DNA of 34,270 bases from positions 1 through 34,270 of the forward strand of contig CAMCXT010000032.1 in assembly GCA_945883545.1 (NCBI GenBank), in the 5' to 3' direction. The notes under the pieces were generated by a model. The model saw only the letters and a list, made by a program, of their open reading frames with translations, did no database searches and had not been told where the DNA came from. Below are positions 8,438 through 19,915 of this stretch, one piece after another; the stretch's first letter is position 1, and every line of letters starts with the position of its first letter. Origin of the DNA: Chitinophaga pinensis. GTDB taxonomy: Bacteria > Bacteroidota > Bacteroidia > M30B66. Both the position numbers and the translations under genes were made by a program.

Positions 8438-11400
8438 TTAAGAAAGAGATTCTTCTTTCATTTTCTTTTTAGAAGCCATCAACGCTGCAAACTCGTCCTG
8501 AGATCCTACGACAATATTTTCGTACTCTCTCAAACCTGTTCCTGCAGGAATCAAGTGACCAACGATTACGTTTTCTTTCAGACCCAACAATTCGTCGGCT
8601 TTTGCAGAAATCGCAGCTTCGTTCAATACTTTGGTAGTTTCCTGGAACGACGCAGCTGAAATGAACGACTTAGTCTGCAATGAAGCACGGGTAATACCCT
8701 GAAGAACCTGTGTACCTGTTGCTGGAACTGCATCGCGAGATTCAACAAGTTTCATATCCTTACGCTTCAACATAGAATTTTCATCGCGCAATTTTCTTGC
8801 TGTGATAATCTGTCCAGCTTTCAAAGTTGTCGAATCGCCTGGTTCTACAACTACCTTCTTATCGAAGATGTAGTCATTTTCTTCCTTGAACTCCAACTTG
8901 TTGGTTGTTTGTCCTTCGAGGAATTTAGTATCACCTGGATCTTCGATTTCAATCTTACGCATCATTTGACGTACGATCACTTCGAAGTGCTTATCATTGA
9001 TCTTCACACCTTGCAAACGGTAAACCTCTTGGATTTCATTTACCAAGTATTCCTGAACCTTAGTTGGACCTTTGATTGCAAGAATATCGCCTGGTGTGGT
9101 AGCTCCGTCCGACAATGGCTGACCTGCTTTCACATAGTCATTCTCTTGAACAAGGATGTGCTTACTCAAAGAAACTAGATATTTCTTTTGTTCACCTGTC
9201 TTCGATTCGATGATGATTTCACGGTTACCACGTTTCACTTTACCAAAGCTAACGATACCATCGATCTCAGATACTACAGCTGGATTTGACGGGTTACGCG
9301 CTTCGAACAATTCGGTTACACGTGGAAGACCACCGGTGATATCTCCAAGTTTACCTGTTTGACGAGGAATCTTAACAAGAATTTCACCTTGATTCACTTT
9401 TTGTCCGTCGTTCACAATAATGTGAGCGCCAACAGGAAGCGAGTAACCTCGAATTACTTCTTTGGTTGAACTCATGATTTTAATCACCGGATTCTTCGTT
9501 TTATCACGACGTTCGATGATTACTTTTTCACGGAAACCTGTTTGCTCATCGCTTTCTTCACGGTAAGTAATACCATCTTCGAGATCCTCGAAAGAGATTT
9601 TACCACCTGTTTCAGCAATAATTACAGCGTTGTATGGATCCCAGTCGCAAATCAGGTCGCCCTTTTTCACGTCTACACCATTCTCAACATAAATTGTAGC
9701 ACCGTAAGGAATGTTGGCTGTTGTAAGAATCATCATCGTATTTCTATCGATAATTCTCATCTCAGCTGAACGACCAATTACAATTTCAGTTTTATTTCCG
9801 CTATCATCTGTCTTAGCAACTGTGCGCAATTCGTCGATCTCTAAAAGACCATCAAATTTCGCTTCAACCTTAGAAGATGCAGCAGTATTAGAAGCCGTAC
9901 CACCCACGTGGAATGTACGAAGTGTAAGCTGAGTACCAGGTTCACCGATCGACTGTGCTGCAATTACACCTACAGCTTCACCTTTTTGAACCATGCGGCC
10001 AGTAGCCAAGTTTCTTCCGTAACACTTAGCACAAACACCTTGCTCAGATTCGCATGTTAATACAGAACGAATTTCTACTGCTTCAATTCCAGACGCTTCG
10101 ATTTTCTTCGCAACATCTTCATTGATTGCACTTCCGCTTTCAATAAGTAATTCGCCTGTAAGCGGACTGTAAACAGCATGTAAAGAAGTACGTCCCAATA
10201 AGCGATCGTACAAACTTTCAACGATCTCCTCATTGTTTTTCAATGGAATAGCAGTAAGACCACGAAGTGTTCCGCAATCTTCTTCTCCAATGATAACATC
10301 TTGAGAAACGTCCACAAGACGACGAGTTAGGTAACCAGCATCAGCCGTTTTCAAGGCCGTATCTGCAAGTCCTTTACGTGCACCGTGGGTTGAAATAAAG
10401 TACTCAAGGATCGAAAGACCTTCCTTAAAGTTAGAAAGAATCGGGTTTTCGATAATCTCACCTCCAGAAGCACCTGATTTTTGAGGCTTCGCCATCAAAC
10501 CACGCATACCTGAAAGCTGACGGATCTGCTCCTTAGAACCACGAGCTCCTGAATCGAGCATCATGTAAATCGGATTGAAACCTTGATTGTCGTTTACCAA
10601 CTGATTCATCAAACGCTGCGTCAAACGAGAGTTTGTATGCGTCCAAATATCGATAATCTGATTGTAACGTTCGTTGTTGGTGATGAATCCCATGTTGTAG
10701 TTCGACATCACTTCTTCAACTTCCGTATTTGCATCTTCGATCATCTTATCTTTGTCCTCAGGAACAATAACGTCGCCTAAGTTGAAAGAAAGACCACCGC
10801 GGAATGCCATGATGAATCCGAGTTCTTTGATATCATCCAAGAACTTGGCAGTAGTTGCCATACCGGTTTCTTTCACAATATTTCCGATGATATCACGAAG
10901 AGATTTCTTGGTAAGAAGTTCGTTGATGTAACCAACTTTATGTGGAACCACTTGATTGAAAATCACGCGACCTACAGTTGTTTCGATCAATTTATTCACC
11001 AACAAATCGCCTTCTTTTGCATTGGATTTTACTTTAATCCAAGCGTGAAGATCAATTCGTTTTTCGTTGTAAGCAATGATCACTTCCTCTGGAGAGTAGA
11101 AAACCATTCCTTCACCTTTCACAACACGAGTTTCATCTGTTTTACGGCCTTTGGTCATATAATATAGACCAAGAACCATGTCCTGAGATGGTACAGTAAT
11201 CGGAGCACCATTCGCTGGATTCAAGATGTTGTGAGAAGCAAGCATCAATAGCTGAGCTTCAAGGATTGCGGCATTTCCAAGTGGAACGTGAACCGCCATC
11301 TGGTCACCGTCGAAATCGGCGTTGAATGCCGTACAAACCAATGGGTGAAGCTGAATCGCTTTACCTTCGATAAGTTTTGGTTGGAACGACTGAATACCTA

Positions 11401-12739
11401 AACGGTGAAGCGTTGGGGCACGGTTCAAAAGAACTGGGTGACCTTTAAGAATGTTCTCAAGGATATCCCAAACGATTGGCTCTTTTTTGTCAACGATTTT
11501 CTTTGCTGATTTTACCGTCTTCACAACACCACGTTCTATCATCTTACGGATGATAAATGGCTTGAAAAGTTCGGCTGCCATATCTTTTGGAAGACCGCAC
11601 TCGTGAAGTTTCATTTCAGGACCAACGACGATTACCGAACGTGCTGAATAATCGACACGTTTACCAAGAAGGTTCTGGCGGAAACGACCTTGTTTACCTT
11701 TCAATGAGTCGGAAAGCGACTTCAATGCACGGTTTGATTCAGTCTTCACAGCGTTGGATTTTCTCGAATTGTCGAGCAATGAATCCACAGCTTCTTGAAG
11801 CATACGCTTTTCGTTACGCAAGATCACCTCTGGTGCCTTGATTTCGATAAGACGCTTCAAACGGTTATTTCTAATAATCACACGACGATAAAGGTCGTTC
11901 AAATCGGAAGTAGCAAAACGACCACCATCCAAAGGAACAAGTGGGCGAAGCTCAGGTGGAATAACCGGAATAACCTTCATAATCATCCATTCAGGACGAT
12001 TGATGAAGTTGTTGTCATTTGCATTTCTGAATGCTTCTACAACCTGAAGACGCTTCAAAGCTTCGTTTTTACGTTGCTGTGAAGTTTCATTGTTCGCCTT
12101 GTGGCGAAGGTCATAAGAAAGCTCCTCAAGATTCAAACGGGAAAGAAGCATATACAATGCATCTGCACCCATCTTGGCAATAAATTTTGATGGATCTGAA
12201 TCGTCAAGGTATTGGTTTTCCTTTGGAAGATTCTCCAATGTTTGGAGGTATTCTTCTTCAGTAAGGAAATCCATGTCGCTCAAACCACTTTCCCCAGCAA
12301 GACCAGATTGAATAACTACATAGCGCTCATAATAGATGATTGCATCGAGTTTTTTCGTTGGTAAACCGAGGAGATATCCAATTTTGTTTGGAAGTGAACG
12401 GAAAAACCAGATATGCGCAACTGGAACAACCAACTGAATGTGTCCCATTCGCTCACGTCTAACTTTTTTCTCAGTTACTTCTACACCGCAGCGATCGCAG
12501 ATAATCCCTTTGTAGCGGATTCTCTTGTACTTGCCACAGTGGCATTCGTAATCTTTCACAGGACCGAAGATCCGCTCGCAGAACAATCCACCCATTTCAG
12601 GCTTGTAAGTTCTGTAGTTGATCGTTTCGGGTTTAAGTACTTCACCATGACTCTGATCGAGGATATCCTCGGGAGAGGCAAGAGATACAATGATTCTCTT
12701 GAAGTTACTTTTGAGTTTTACGTCTTTGCGCAAAGCCAT
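8438..12739 (-). CDS. rpoC: DNA-directed RNA polymerase subunit beta'
   Basis: A 1433-residue beta' subunit, a usual length for Bacteroidota. It forms the catalytic cleft with RpoB. The N-terminal zinc site shows Cys66, Cys68, Cys81 and Cys84. The metal-binding loop NADFDGDQ has the three catalytic Asp at 475, 477 and 479. Also present are the switch region [17 protein letters not shown], the trigger-loop region [14 protein letters not shown], and the second zinc cluster in [11 protein letters not shown]. The gene appears complete and undisrupted. It follows rpoB by 66 bases that hold a hairpin, and precedes the DUF3467 gene by 10 bases. Confidence 0.99.
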   Translation of the reverse strand: MALRKDVKLKSNFKRIIVSLASPEDILDQSHGEVLKPETINYRTYKPEMGGLFCERIFGPVKDYECHCGKYKRIRYKGIICDRCGVEVTEKKVRRERMGHIQLVVPVAHIWFFRSLPNKIGYLLGLPTKKLDAIIYYERYVVIQSGLAGESGLSDMDFLTEEEYLQTLENLPKENQYLDDSDPSKFIAKMGADALYMLLSRLNLEELSYDLRHKANNETSQQRKNEALKRLQVVEAFRNANDNNFINRPEWMIMKVIPVIPPELRPLVPLDGGRFATSDLNDLYRRVIIRNNRLKRLIEIKAPEVILRNEKRMLQEAVDSLLDNSRKSNAVKTESNRALKSLSDSLKGKQGRFRQNLLGKRVDYSARSVIVVGPEMKLHECGLPKDMAAELFKPFIIRKMIERGVVKTVKSAKKIVDKKEPIVWDILENILKGHPVLLNRAPTLHRLGIQSFQPKLIEGKAIQLHPLVCTAFNADFDGDQMAVHVPLGNAAILEAQLLMLASHNILNPANGAPITVPSQDMVLGLYYMTKGRKTDETRVVKGEGMVFYSPEEVIIAYNEKRIDLHAWIKVKSNAKEGDLLVNKLIETTVGRVIFNQVVPHKVGYINELLTKKSLRDIIGNIVKETGMATTAKFLDDIKELGFIMAFRGGLSFNLGDVIVPEDKDKMIEDANTEVEEVMSNYNMGFITNNERYNQIIDIWTHTNSRLTQRLMNQLVNDNQGFNPIYMMLDSGARGSKEQIRQLSGMRGLMAKPQKSGASGGEIIENPILSNFKEGLSILEYFISTHGARKGLADTALKTADAGYLTRRLVDVSQDVIIGEEDCGTLRGLTAIPLKNNEEIVESLYDRLLGRTSLHAVYSPLTGELLIESGSAINEDVAKKIEASGIEAVEIRSVLTCESEQGVCAKCYGRNLATGRMVQKGEAVGVIAAQSIGEPGTQLTLRTFHVGGTASNTAASSKVEAKFDGLLEIDELRTVAKTDDSGNKTEIVIGRSAEMRIIDRNTMMILTTANIPYGATIYVENGVDVKKGDLICDWDPYNAVIIAETGGKISFEDLEDGITYREESDEQTGFREKVIIERRDKTKNPVIKIMSSTKEVIRGYSLPVGAHIIVNDGQKVNQGEILVKIPRQTGKLGDITGGLPRVTELFEARNPSNPAVVSEIDGIVSFGKVKRGNREIIIESKTGEQKKYLVSLSKHILVQENDYVKAGQPLSDGATTPGDILAIKGPTKVQEYLVNEIQEVYRLQGVKINDKHFEVIVRQMMRKIEIEDPGDTKFLEGQTTNKLEFKEENDYIFDKKVVVEPGDSTTLKAGQIITARKLRDENSMLKRKDMKLVESRDAVPATGTQVLQGITRASLQTKSFISAASFQETTKVLNEAAISAKADELLGLKENVIVGHLIPAGTGLREYENIVVGSQDEFAALMASKKKMKEESLS

Positions 12740-12766
12740 ATGTTATCGAAATCGTTAAGTGAAAGA

Positions 12767-12795
12767 TCCCTTGGAACGTTTTGCATTCCAAGGGA
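12767..12795 (-). promoter_or_regulatory. Intercistronic hairpin between rpoB and rpoC
   Basis: TCCCTTGGAA (12767-12776) and TTCCAAGGGA (12786-12795) form a perfect 10-bp stem with a 9-base loop. It lies 11 bases after rpoB and 27 bases before rpoC. No U-run follows on the - strand, so it is more likely an RNA processing or stability element than a terminator. Confidence 0.65.
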
Positions 12796-12805
12796 CCAAA
12801 AGAAA

Positions 12806-15800
12806 TCAGTCGAGTGTAATCTTCAAGCCCAGTCCGCGGAGCTCATGCAACAATACGTTGAATGATTCCGGAATTCCCGGTACTGGCATGTTATCACCTT
12901 TTACAATGGCTTCATAAGCCTTAGCGCGTCCGATCACATCATCCGATTTAACGGTGAGGATTTCTTGGAGAATGTTAGCAGCACCGAATGCTTCAAGTGC
13001 CCAAACCTCCATCTCTCCAAAACGCTGACCACCGAATTGTGCCTTACCACCCAATGGTTGCTGAGTAATAAGTGAGTATGGTCCGATTGAACGAGCGTGC
13101 ATTTTATCATCCACCATGTGGCCTAGTTTCAACATGTAGATAATACCTACAGTTGCTGGCTGATCAAATTTATCGCCTGTTCCACCATCACGGAGGAAAG
13201 TACGGCCATATTTCGGAATTCCAGCTTCTTCAGAGTAGCTATTGATCTGGTCGATACTAGCACCATCGAAAATTGGCGTAGCGAATGTCATTCCAAGCTC
13301 TTTTCCAGCCCAACCTAATACGGTCTCATAAATTTGACCAAGGTTCATACGGGAAGGTACACCCAGTGGATTCAATACGATATCTACTGGAGTTCCATCT
13401 TCGAGGAATGGCATCTCTTCATCACGAACGATACGAGCTACAATACCTTTGTTACCGTGGCGACCAGCCATCTTATCCCCTACTTTAAGCTTACGCTTTT
13501 TAGCGATATAGACTTTAGCCAATTGTACGATTCCAGCAGGTAGTTCATCACCAACGGTTGCTGCAAATTTCTTGCGCTTAGCAATACCATTAGTGTCGTT
13601 GTAACGGATCAGATAATTGTTCAGAAGAACCTTAATCTGGTTGTTTTTATCCTTGTCTGTTGTCCACTTGCTTGGGTTAACCGAAGTGTAATCGATTCCC
13701 TGAAGCATTTTGATGGTGAACTTAGCAGACTTAGGTACAACTTCTTCCTTGAAGTTATTGTAGATTCCTTGTGATGTCTTACCGTTAACCAAAGTAAACA
13801 GTTTTTCAATCAAACGAACCTTCAACTCAGCAAGCTCCTTGTCACGTTCAGCGTCGATTTTAGCCAATGTTGGCTTTTCTTCGGTTTTCGCTTTACGATC
13901 TTTAATAACACGAGAGAATAACTTTTTGTCGATAACAACACCATTCAATGATGGCGGCGCCTTAAGTGATGCATCTTTAACATCACCAGCTTTATCGCCG
14001 AAGATAGCACGCAAAAGTTTCTCCTCTGGAGATGGATCTGTTTCACCCTTTGGAGTGATTTTACCAATGAGAATATCTCCTGGTTTAACATCAGCACCAA
14101 TTCGGATCAAACCGTTTTCATCAAGGTCTTTTGTTGCTTCTTCACTTACATTCGGGATATCAGAAGTAAGTTCTTCTAGGCCACGCTTTGTGTCACGCAC
14201 TTCAAGAATGAACTCTTCAATATGCAAACTTGTAAATACATCTTCACGCACGATACGCTCAGAAAGAACAATTGCATCCTCGAAGTTGTAACCTTTCCAA
14301 GGCATGAAAGCCACTTTAAGGTTTCTTCCAAGTGCAAGTTCACCACCTTGAGTTGCATATCCTTCGCACAACACCTGACCAGCACTTACACGTTCACCTT
14401 TAGACACAATAGGTTTCAGGTTAATGGTCGTATTTTGGTTGGTTTTGCGGAATTTAGTGAGCTTGTACGTTTTAACATCGTCATCGAAACTTACCAAACG
14501 ATCATCATCGGTGCGGTTGTAACGAATAACGATTTCATTCGCATCTACCCACTCAACAATACCATCACCTTCTGCATTGATCAAAACTCGTGAGTCACGA
14601 GCTACAGTTGCCTCTAATCCTGTACCCACAAATGGAGCTTCAGGACGTAACAAAGGAACTGCCTGACGCATCATGTTCGAGCCCATTAGGGCACGGTTAG
14701 CATCGTCATGCTCTAGGAATGGAATAAGTGAAGCTGCGATTGAAGCAATTTGGTTTGGAGCAACGTCCATGAGTTTAATCTCTTTCGGATCAACCACTGG
14801 GAAGTCACCTGCAAAACGCGCCTTAACTCGGCTTTCTACGAAATTACCTTTTTCATCGATATTTGTCTTAGACTGAGCGATGATTGAGGTTTCTTCTTCC
14901 TCTGCAGATAGATAAATCATCGGTTTGTCAAGATCCACTTTACCTTCAGTAACTGTATGGTAAGGTGTTTCGATGAAACCAAGTTTATTGATTTTAGCGA
15001 AAACGCAAAGTGAAGAGATCAAACCGATGTTCGGGCCTTCTGGAGTTTCGATAGTACACAAACGACCGTAGTGGGTGTAGTGAACGTCACGAACTTCGAA
15101 ACCAGCACGTTCGCGGGAAAGACCACCAGGCCCAAGTGCAGAAAGACGACGCTTGTGCGTTAATTCCGACAATGGGTTGGTCTGATCCATAAACTGGCTC
15201 AGCTGGTTTGTTCCGAAGAACGAATTGATTACACTAGAAAGTGTTTTTGCATTGATAAGATCCGTTGGAGTGAAAACCTCGTTATCACGAACGTTCATTC
15301 TTTCACGAATGGTACGAGCCATACGAGAAAGACCAACACCGAACTGACCATAAAGTTGTTCACCTACAGTTCTAACGCGACGATTCGACAAGTGATCGAT
15401 ATCATCTACGTCGGCCTTTGAGTTAATCAACTCGATCAAATAACGGATGATGCAGATAATGTCTTCTTTTGTAAGAACACGTGTATCAGCAGCAGTGTTA
15501 AGATTGAGTTTTTTATTGATTCTGTAACGTCCTACATCGCCTAGATCATAACGCTTGTCAGAGAAAAACAACTTGTCGATGATACCGCGTGCGGTTTCTT
15601 CATCAGGTGGTTCAGCGTTACGAAGTTGACGATAAATATGTTCAACAGCTTCTTTTTCAGAGTTAGAGGTATCTTTTTGTAATGTATTGTAAATGATGCT
15701 GTAATCAGCTGCGTTAATATCCTCTTTATGAAGGATGATAGATTTCACGCCTGATTCAACGATAAGTTCTAGGTGTTCTTTCTCGATAACAATTTCGCGA

Positions 15801-16618
15801 TCAATGATCACTTCGTTACGCTCGATAGAAACAACTTCACCAGTATCCTCATCTACGAAATCCTCGATCCAAGTTTTCAACACCCTTGCAGCTAGTTTGC
15901 GACCAACTGCATTTTTGATAGATGTTTTACTTACTTTAAATTCATCGGCAAGGCCGAAAATTTCGAGAATGTCTTTATCGCTTTCATAACCAATTGCGCG
16001 AAGCAAAGTAGTTACTGGTAATTTCTTTTTACGGTCGATGTATGCATACATTACATTATTAATGTCTGTAGCAAATTCAATCCATGATCCTTTGAAAGGG
16101 ATCACACGAGCCGAGTAAAGTTTTGTACCGTTAGCGTGACGACTTTGACCAAAGAATACACCAGGAGAACGGTGAAGCTGAGAAACCACGACTCTTTCGG
16201 CACCATTAATAACAAAGGTACCTTTTGGAGTCATGTATGGGATTGTACCTAAATACACATCCTGTACGATGGTTTCGAAATCTTCATGCTCCGGATCGGT
16301 GCAATAAAGTTTCAATTTTGCCTTAAGCGGCACGCTGTGTGTCAACCCACGGTCAAGACACTCTTCAATAGAGTATCGTGGTGGATCAATAAAGTAATCC
16401 AGGAATTCAAGCACGAAGTTGTTTCGTGCATCCGAAATCGGAAAGTTTTCAGCGAAAACCTTGAAAAGACCCTCGTTCTGACGGTTTTCAGGCGTTGTTT
16501 CCAACTGAAAGAAATCCTTGAACGATTGAACCTGAACATCCAAGAAATCAGGATACTCAACCGGCAGCTTGCTGGAAGCGAAGCTTAACCTCTGCAGGCG
16601 TTTTTTATTGTTTGTCAA
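12806..16618 (-). CDS. rpoB: DNA-directed RNA polymerase subunit beta
   Basis: A 1270-residue beta subunit. N-terminal [20 protein letters not shown] is typical of Bacteroidota. The rifampicin-binding region (about 468-500) has the susceptible-type residues Asp478, His488 and Ser493, equivalent to E. coli 516, 526 and 531. [10 protein letters not shown] and the C-terminal clamp segment ([27 protein letters not shown] region) are intact. The start is unusual: the only start near the family N-terminus is TTG at 16618, with no in-frame ATG or GTG nearby in either direction. A long hairpin lies 48 bases upstream, between rplL and rpoB. It is transcribed with rplL and rpoC. Confidence 0.98.
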   Translation of the reverse strand: MTNNKKRLQRLSFASSKLPVEYPDFLDVQVQSFKDFFQLETTPENRQNEGLFKVFAENFPISDARNNFVLEFLDYFIDPPRYSIEECLDRGLTHSVPLKAKLKLYCTDPEHEDFETIVQDVYLGTIPYMTPKGTFVINGAERVVVSQLHRSPGVFFGQSRHANGTKLYSARVIPFKGSWIEFATDINNVMYAYIDRKKKLPVTTLLRAIGYESDKDILEIFGLADEFKVSKTSIKNAVGRKLAARVLKTWIEDFVDEDTGEVVSIERNEVIIDREIVIEKEHLELIVESGVKSIILHKEDINAADYSIIYNTLQKDTSNSEKEAVEHIYRQLRNAEPPDEETARGIIDKLFFSDKRYDLGDVGRYRINKKLNLNTAADTRVLTKEDIICIIRYLIELINSKADVDDIDHLSNRRVRTVGEQLYGQFGVGLSRMARTIRERMNVRDNEVFTPTDLINAKTLSSVINSFFGTNQLSQFMDQTNPLSELTHKRRLSALGPGGLSRERAGFEVRDVHYTHYGRLCTIETPEGPNIGLISSLCVFAKINKLGFIETPYHTVTEGKVDLDKPMIYLSAEEEETSIIAQSKTNIDEKGNFVESRVKARFAGDFPVVDPKEIKLMDVAPNQIASIAASLIPFLEHDDANRALMGSNMMRQAVPLLRPEAPFVGTGLEATVARDSRVLINAEGDGIVEWVDANEIVIRYNRTDDDRLVSFDDDVKTYKLTKFRKTNQNTTINLKPIVSKGERVSAGQVLCEGYATQGGELALGRNLKVAFMPWKGYNFEDAIVLSERIVREDVFTSLHIEEFILEVRDTKRGLEELTSDIPNVSEEATKDLDENGLIRIGADVKPGDILIGKITPKGETDPSPEEKLLRAIFGDKAGDVKDASLKAPPSLNGVVIDKKLFSRVIKDRKAKTEEKPTLAKIDAERDKELAELKVRLIEKLFTLVNGKTSQGIYNNFKEEVVPKSAKFTIKMLQGIDYTSVNPSKWTTDKDKNNQIKVLLNNYLIRYNDTNGIAKRKKFAATVGDELPAGIVQLAKVYIAKKRKLKVGDKMAGRHGNKGIVARIVRDEEMPFLEDGTPVDIVLNPLGVPSRMNLGQIYETVLGWAGKELGMTFATPIFDGASIDQINSYSEEAGIPKYGRTFLRDGGTGDKFDQPATVGIIYMLKLGHMVDDKMHARSIGPYSLITQQPLGGKAQFGGQRFGEMEVWALEAFGAANILQEILTVKSDDVIGRAKAYEAIVKGDNMPVPGIPESFNVLLHELRGLGLKITLD

Positions 16619-16666
16619 GGGACTCGATTTAAAAAAATGAGAATGCGAAGGAATGGTAGTGTATAA

Positions 16667-16705
16667 ACAGCTTAAGACCTCAATAAAATTGAAGTCTTAA
16701 GCTGT
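16667..16705 (-). promoter_or_regulatory. Strong hairpin in the rplL-rpoB gap (attenuator or RNase site)
   Basis: The arms ACAGCTTAAGAC and GTCTTAAGCTGT (12 bp) continue inward through a pair that is U-G in the - strand RNA, then TCAAT/ATTGA. The result is an 18-bp stem with a 3-base loop. It starts 17 bases after the rplL stop. Only UUUAU follows, so termination would be partial at best. The equivalent gap in E. coli holds an attenuator and an RNase III site, and I infer a similar role here. Confidence 0.75.
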
Positions 16706-16722
16706 AATTTTAGAAAGAAGTT

Positions 16723-17097
16723 TTATTTAACTTCAACTTCTGCACCGGCTTCAGTCAGTTGCGATTTAAGCGCTTCTGCTTCGTCCTTAGCTACACCTTC
16801 TTTAAGAGGCTTAGGAGCGCCATCTACAAGATCCTTAGCTTCTTTCAGTCCAAGACCAGTGAGTTCTTTCACCAATTTCACGACTGCAAGTTTGTTTGCA
16901 CCAGCTGATTTAAGGATTACATCGAAAGATGTTTTTTCTTCAGCTGCAGCTCCACCGCCAGCAGCGGGAGCAGCAACAGCTACTGCAGCTGCAGCAGGCT
17001 CGATACCGTATTCGTCCTTAAGGATCTGAGCAAGTTCGTTGACTTCTTTCACGGTCAGATTAACCAACTGTTCTGCGAAAGCTTTCAGGTCTGCCAT
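16723..17097 (-). CDS. rplL: 50S ribosomal protein L7/L12
   Basis: A 124-residue L7/L12. It has the N-terminal dimerisation part ([19 protein letters not shown]), an Ala/Gly-rich hinge at about residues 34-53, and the factor-binding domain ([40 protein letters not shown]). It forms the L10-bound stalk that recruits and activates translation GTPases such as EF-Tu, also encoded here. It lies 56 bases after rplJ. The following gap to rpoB holds a strong hairpin that could lower rpoB expression relative to the stalk protein. Confidence 0.98.
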   Translation of the reverse strand: MADLKAFAEQLVNLTVKEVNELAQILKDEYGIEPAAAAVAVAAPAAGGGAAAEEKTSFDVILKSAGANKLAVVKLVKELTGLGLKEAKDLVDGAPKPLKEGVAKDEAEALKSQLTEAGAEVEVK

Positions 17098-17153
17098 TTT
17101 ATTTATGTTTTAGAGATTGTACAAAAAAAGGATTGAAAAAAAAATTGTGAGGA

Positions 17154-17675
17154 TTAGGCGTTACGTTCAGAAAGTGTTTTAACAATTCCTGCGATTTTTC
17201 CACCACCAGATTGGAGAGCAGAAAGAACATTTTTAGCAGGAGATTGAAGCAATCCGATAATTTCACCAATAACCTCATTTTTGGTTTTGATGGAGATGAG
17301 AGCATCCAATTGATCGTCACCAATGTAGAAAGATTCTTCCACATAAGCTCCTTTTAATGAAGGCTTCACATCATTTTTACGGAACTCTTTGATCAGTTTA
17401 GCAGGTTCGTTTACCGACTCCGTAAACATCACAGCAGTAGAACCCTTAAGGATATCATATAGCGGTGAGTAATCTAAGTCAAGACGATCGAATGCCTTTC
17501 TGAGCAATGTGTTCTTTACTACCTTCAATTCGATATTTCTTTTGAAGCAAAGACGGCGGAGATTGTTTGTTTTCTCAACTGTCAATGAAGAAGTATCAGT
17601 TAGGTAGAAGTTCTTTGTTTCGTTAAATTTTACAACCAGTGCTTCAATCACCTGGTCTTTTTCTTCTTTGTTCAT
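17154..17675 (-). CDS. rplJ: 50S ribosomal protein L10
   Basis: A 173-residue L10, the stalk base protein that holds the L7/L12 dimers. Family features are the N-terminal MNKEEKDQVIEALVVKFNET, ELKVVKNTLLRKAFDR, LKGSTAVMFT and the C-terminal helix that carries L7/L12 (from about residue 135). It begins only 29 bases after rplA, which is too short for the usual long L10-binding leader. If L10 regulates this operon, its site must overlap the rplA coding end or take another form. Confidence 0.97.
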   Translation of the reverse strand: MNKEEKDQVIEALVVKFNETKNFYLTDTSSLTVEKTNNLRRLCFKRNIELKVVKNTLLRKAFDRLDLDYSPLYDILKGSTAVMFTESVNEPAKLIKEFRKNDVKPSLKGAYVEESFYIGDDQLDALISIKTKNEVIGEIIGLLQSPAKNVLSALQSGGGKIAGIVKTLSERNA

Positions 17676-17704
17676 ATTCGTTCAAGAATAAAAGGTTAGT
17701 GAAA

Positions 17705-18400
17705 TCAGGCACCGATTGATTTAGGATCAACCGCAACTGAAGAACTCATAGTACTCGACAAGTAAATACTTCTCACATAAGCACCTTTAGCAGACGAAGG
17801 CTTCAATTTCAGGATAGTCTGAAGAAGTTCTTTCGCATTGTCATAAAGTTTCTCTTGAGAGAAAGAAGCTTTGCCGATTGCAGCATGCACGATACCTGTT
17901 TTATCCACTTTAAAGTCGATTTTACCAGCTTTAACTTCTGTTACAGCCTTTCCAACTTCAATAGTTACAGTACCTGTTTTAGGGTTTGGCATCAAGCCAC
18001 GTGGTCCAAGAACACGTCCTAGAGCACCTACTTTAGCCATGATACTAGGCATAGTGATGATAACATCAACATCTGTCCAGCCCCCTTTGATTTTATCAAT
18101 GTATTCATCAAGACCAACGAAATCAGCTCCTGCAGCTTTTGCTTCATCCTCCTTATCTGGAGTACAAAGTACAAGCACACGTACAGTTTTACCAGTTCCA
18201 TGTGGTAGTGATACAGTTCCGCGAACCATTTGGTTTGCTTTACGTGGATCTACTCCCAAACGAACGGCAACATCTACTGAAGCGTCAAAATTAGTCGTGG
18301 TGATTTCCTTTACTAGGCGAGTAGCATCAAGTAGTGGATAAGTTTTATCTTCTTCCACTTTATTGATAACAGCCTTACGTTTTTTAGTCAGTTGTGCCAT
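17705..18400 (-). CDS. rplA: 50S ribosomal protein L1
   Basis: A 231-residue L1 of standard length, a component of the mobile L1 stalk near the tRNA exit site. It has [11 protein letters not shown] at the start, EAVRLVKE-type helices, the [20 protein letters not shown] segment, and the hallmark [17 protein letters not shown]. It follows rplK by 20 bases. In many bacteria L1 represses the rplK-rplA message by binding its leader; the 98-base gap before rplK is where such a site would be, but I could not identify it with confidence. Confidence 0.98.
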   Translation of the reverse strand: MAQLTKKRKAVINKVEEDKTYPLLDATRLVKEITTTNFDASVDVAVRLGVDPRKANQMVRGTVSLPHGTGKTVRVLVLCTPDKEDEAKAAGADFVGLDEYIDKIKGGWTDVDVIITMPSIMAKVGALGRVLGPRGLMPNPKTGTVTIEVGKAVTEVKAGKIDFKVDKTGIVHAAIGKASFSQEKLYDNAKELLQTILKLKPSSAKGAYVRSIYLSSTMSSSVAVDPKSIGA

Positions 18401-18420
18401 TTCTTCTCCGTTTTATAGAA

Positions 18421-18858
18421 TTAAAAAGGGCGCTGACCTTCAACGTTAATACCCATGCTGCGCGCAGTTCCTGCAACCATGCTCATTGCCGATTCGATTG
18501 TAAAACAATTTAAATCGGGCATTTTCGCCTCTGCAATACTACGAACAGTGTCCCAGTTCACGGTAGCTACCTTCTTACGATTTGGTTCAGCAGAACCACT
18601 CTGTAATTTTGCAACTTCCTTAAGCTGAATAGCAACCGGAGGTGTTTTGATGATAAACTCGAAAGATTTATCAGCATAAACAGTAATGATCACCGGCAAT
18701 ACTTTTCCAGCCTGATCCTGCGTACGGGCATTGAACTGCTTGCAGAAATCCATGATATTCACACCTTTCGCACCGAGAGCCGGTCCGATTGGTGGCGATG
18801 GATTTGCCGCTCCGCCTTTCACCTGTAGCTTTATGAGCGCACTTACTTCTTTTGCCAT
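18421..18858 (-). CDS. rplK: 50S ribosomal protein L11
   Basis: A 145-residue L11. The Pro-rich N-terminal segment ([20 protein letters not shown]), the middle [19 protein letters not shown], and the C-terminal RNA-binding end ([15 protein letters not shown]) are complete. L11 binds the GTPase-associated centre of 23S rRNA together with L10 and L7/L12, encoded next door. A 98-base leader separates it from nusG; this contains only a small GTTTG/CAAAC hairpin (18883-18895) of uncertain meaning. Confidence 0.98.
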   Translation of the reverse strand: MAKEVSALIKLQVKGGAANPSPPIGPALGAKGVNIMDFCKQFNARTQDQAGKVLPVIITVYADKSFEFIIKTPPVAIQLKEVAKLQSGSAEPNRKKVATVNWDTVRSIAEAKMPDLNCFTIESAMSMVAGTARSMGINVEGQRPF

Positions 18859-18956
18859 TTTTGTTGTTTATTGATTCGCGGCGTTTGTTTCAAACAAGGA
18901 GGGGAAGCATTATATCTGGAGAAGACAACCCTGTTTTAACAATTAACCCACTGTTT

Positions 18957-19508
18957 TTATTCCTTTTCAACTTGCATATAGTTAAGTTCTAGAGGAGTCT
19001 TTCTTCCAAAAATCTTAACCATAACAATCAATTTCTTTTTCTCTTCGTTGATTTCTTCGATAGTTCCAGTGAAACTATTGAATGGACCGTCGATCACCTT
19101 AACAGCTTCACCTACAATAAATGGTATGTTCAATTCAGCATCGCTTTCGCTAAGCTCATCAACTTTACCAAGAATGCGATTTACCTCTGTAGTACGAAGA
19201 GGAATCGGCTGACCTTTATCTCCCAAAAATCCAATTACACTTGGAATATTTTTTAGGATGTGAGGTATTTCACCAATCATGAAAGCTTCAATCATGATGT
19301 AGCCAGGAAAATAATTTCTTTCCTTGCTAATTTTCTTACCGTTACGGATCTGATAGACCTTTTCAGTAGGTATCAATACCTGTGAAATGTAGTCCTGAAG
19401 ATTATTTCGAATAATTTCAGAATCAATATATTCTTTAACCTTCTTCTCTTTACCGCTTACAGCACGCAGAACATACCACTTCTTAGCATTGATAATTTCT
19501 TCCGTCAT
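18957..19508 (-). CDS. nusG: Transcription termination/antitermination protein NusG
   Basis: A 183-residue NusG. The N-terminal NGN domain starts KKWYVLRAVSGKEKKVKEYI and includes NYFPGYIMIEAFM; the C-terminal KOW domain is in VGEAVKVIDGPFNSFTGTI and ends in LNYMQVEKE. It binds RNA polymerase and, through KOW, Rho or the ribosome. I prefer ATG at 19508 to the TTG two codons upstream (19514). It lies 8 bases after secE, the normal secE-nusG pairing. Confidence 0.97.
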   Translation of the reverse strand: MTEEIINAKKWYVLRAVSGKEKKVKEYIDSEIIRNNLQDYISQVLIPTEKVYQIRNGKKISKERNYFPGYIMIEAFMIGEIPHILKNIPSVIGFLGDKGQPIPLRTTEVNRILGKVDELSESDAELNIPFIVGEAVKVIDGPFNSFTGTIEEINEEKKKLIVMVKIFGRKTPLELNYMQVEKE

Positions 19509-19516
19509 GTTCAAGC

Positions 19517-19711
19517 TTATTTAAACAATCCGTAAAAAATTTCCATTACGTTGCTGAAGGAAAAATCCATAGCAAAAATTAGGAGAGCAATAATGACAGA
19601 CGAGATCATCACGACCAAAGCCGATGACTGAAGTTCTGCCCATGTAGGCCAGGTTACTTTGTGCACCAGCTCATTATATGAATCCTCTATGTATGCTTTT
19701 AACTTTGACAT
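19517..19711 (-). CDS. secE: Preprotein translocase subunit SecE
   Basis: A 64-residue single-membrane-span SecE, typical of the short form. It has an amphipathic N-terminal helix with the conserved NELVHKVTWPTWAELQSSA, then one membrane segment (VVMISSVIIALLIFAMDFSF). It clamps SecY in the plasma-membrane translocon. It lies 14 bases downstream of tRNA-Trp and immediately before nusG. Confidence 0.96.
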   Translation of the reverse strand: MSKLKAYIEDSYNELVHKVTWPTWAELQSSALVVMISSVIIALLIFAMDFSFSNVMEIFYGLFK

Positions 19712-19725
19712 TACCTACTTTTTAG

Positions 19726-19798
19726 CACGGGCGGCAGGTCTCGAACCTACAACCTACGGTTTTGGAGACCGCCACTCTACCAATTGAGCTACGCCCGT
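19726..19798 (-). tRNA. tRNA-Trp (CCA anticodon)
   Basis: A 73-base cloverleaf read on the - strand: acceptor ACGGGCG pairs with CGCCCGT, U8-A9 precede the D arm GCTC, the anticodon loop is CTCCAAA (anticodon CCA), the T loop is TTCGAGA, and the discriminator is G. The 3' CCA is not encoded. It lies between tuf and secE. Confidence 0.97.
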
Positions 19799-19856
19799 GT
19801 TTGATTATTAACTTCCTGATTTGGCGGCTTGGTAAACCATTCTATTAAACAGGATG

Positions 19857-19893
19857 AAAAGGTGCCCGACCAAATATGGCCGAAGCACCTTTT
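19857..19893 (-). terminator. Probable terminator downstream of tuf
   Basis: AAAAGGTGC (19857-19865) and GCACCTTTT (19885-19893) form a 9-bp stem. On the - strand the loop contains a further weak GC-rich pairing. The 3' arm ends in TTTT, a short U tail. It begins 23 bases after the tuf stop and precedes tRNA-Trp by 58 bases. It may be partial, allowing some read-through into tRNA-Trp and secE. Confidence 0.7.
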
Positions 19894-19915
19894 AAGAACA
19901 GCGTCTGTTAGACGA

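Noticed and set aside
12413-12865. 150-codon + strand open frame across the start of rpoC
   Set aside because: Lies opposite well-conserved rpoC and rpoB coding sequence with no recognisable product.
13839-14291. 150-codon + strand open frame inside rpoB
   Set aside because: Antisense shadow of rpoB; Ser/Arg-rich composition is typical of such shadows.
17871-18341. 156-codon + strand open frame opposite rplA
   Set aside because: Antisense to a clearly conserved L1 gene; no family resemblance.
18883-18895. GTTTG/CAAAC hairpin in the rplK leader as an L1-binding site
   Set aside because: Only five AT-rich pairs and none of the recognisable 23S-like L1 target could be identified.
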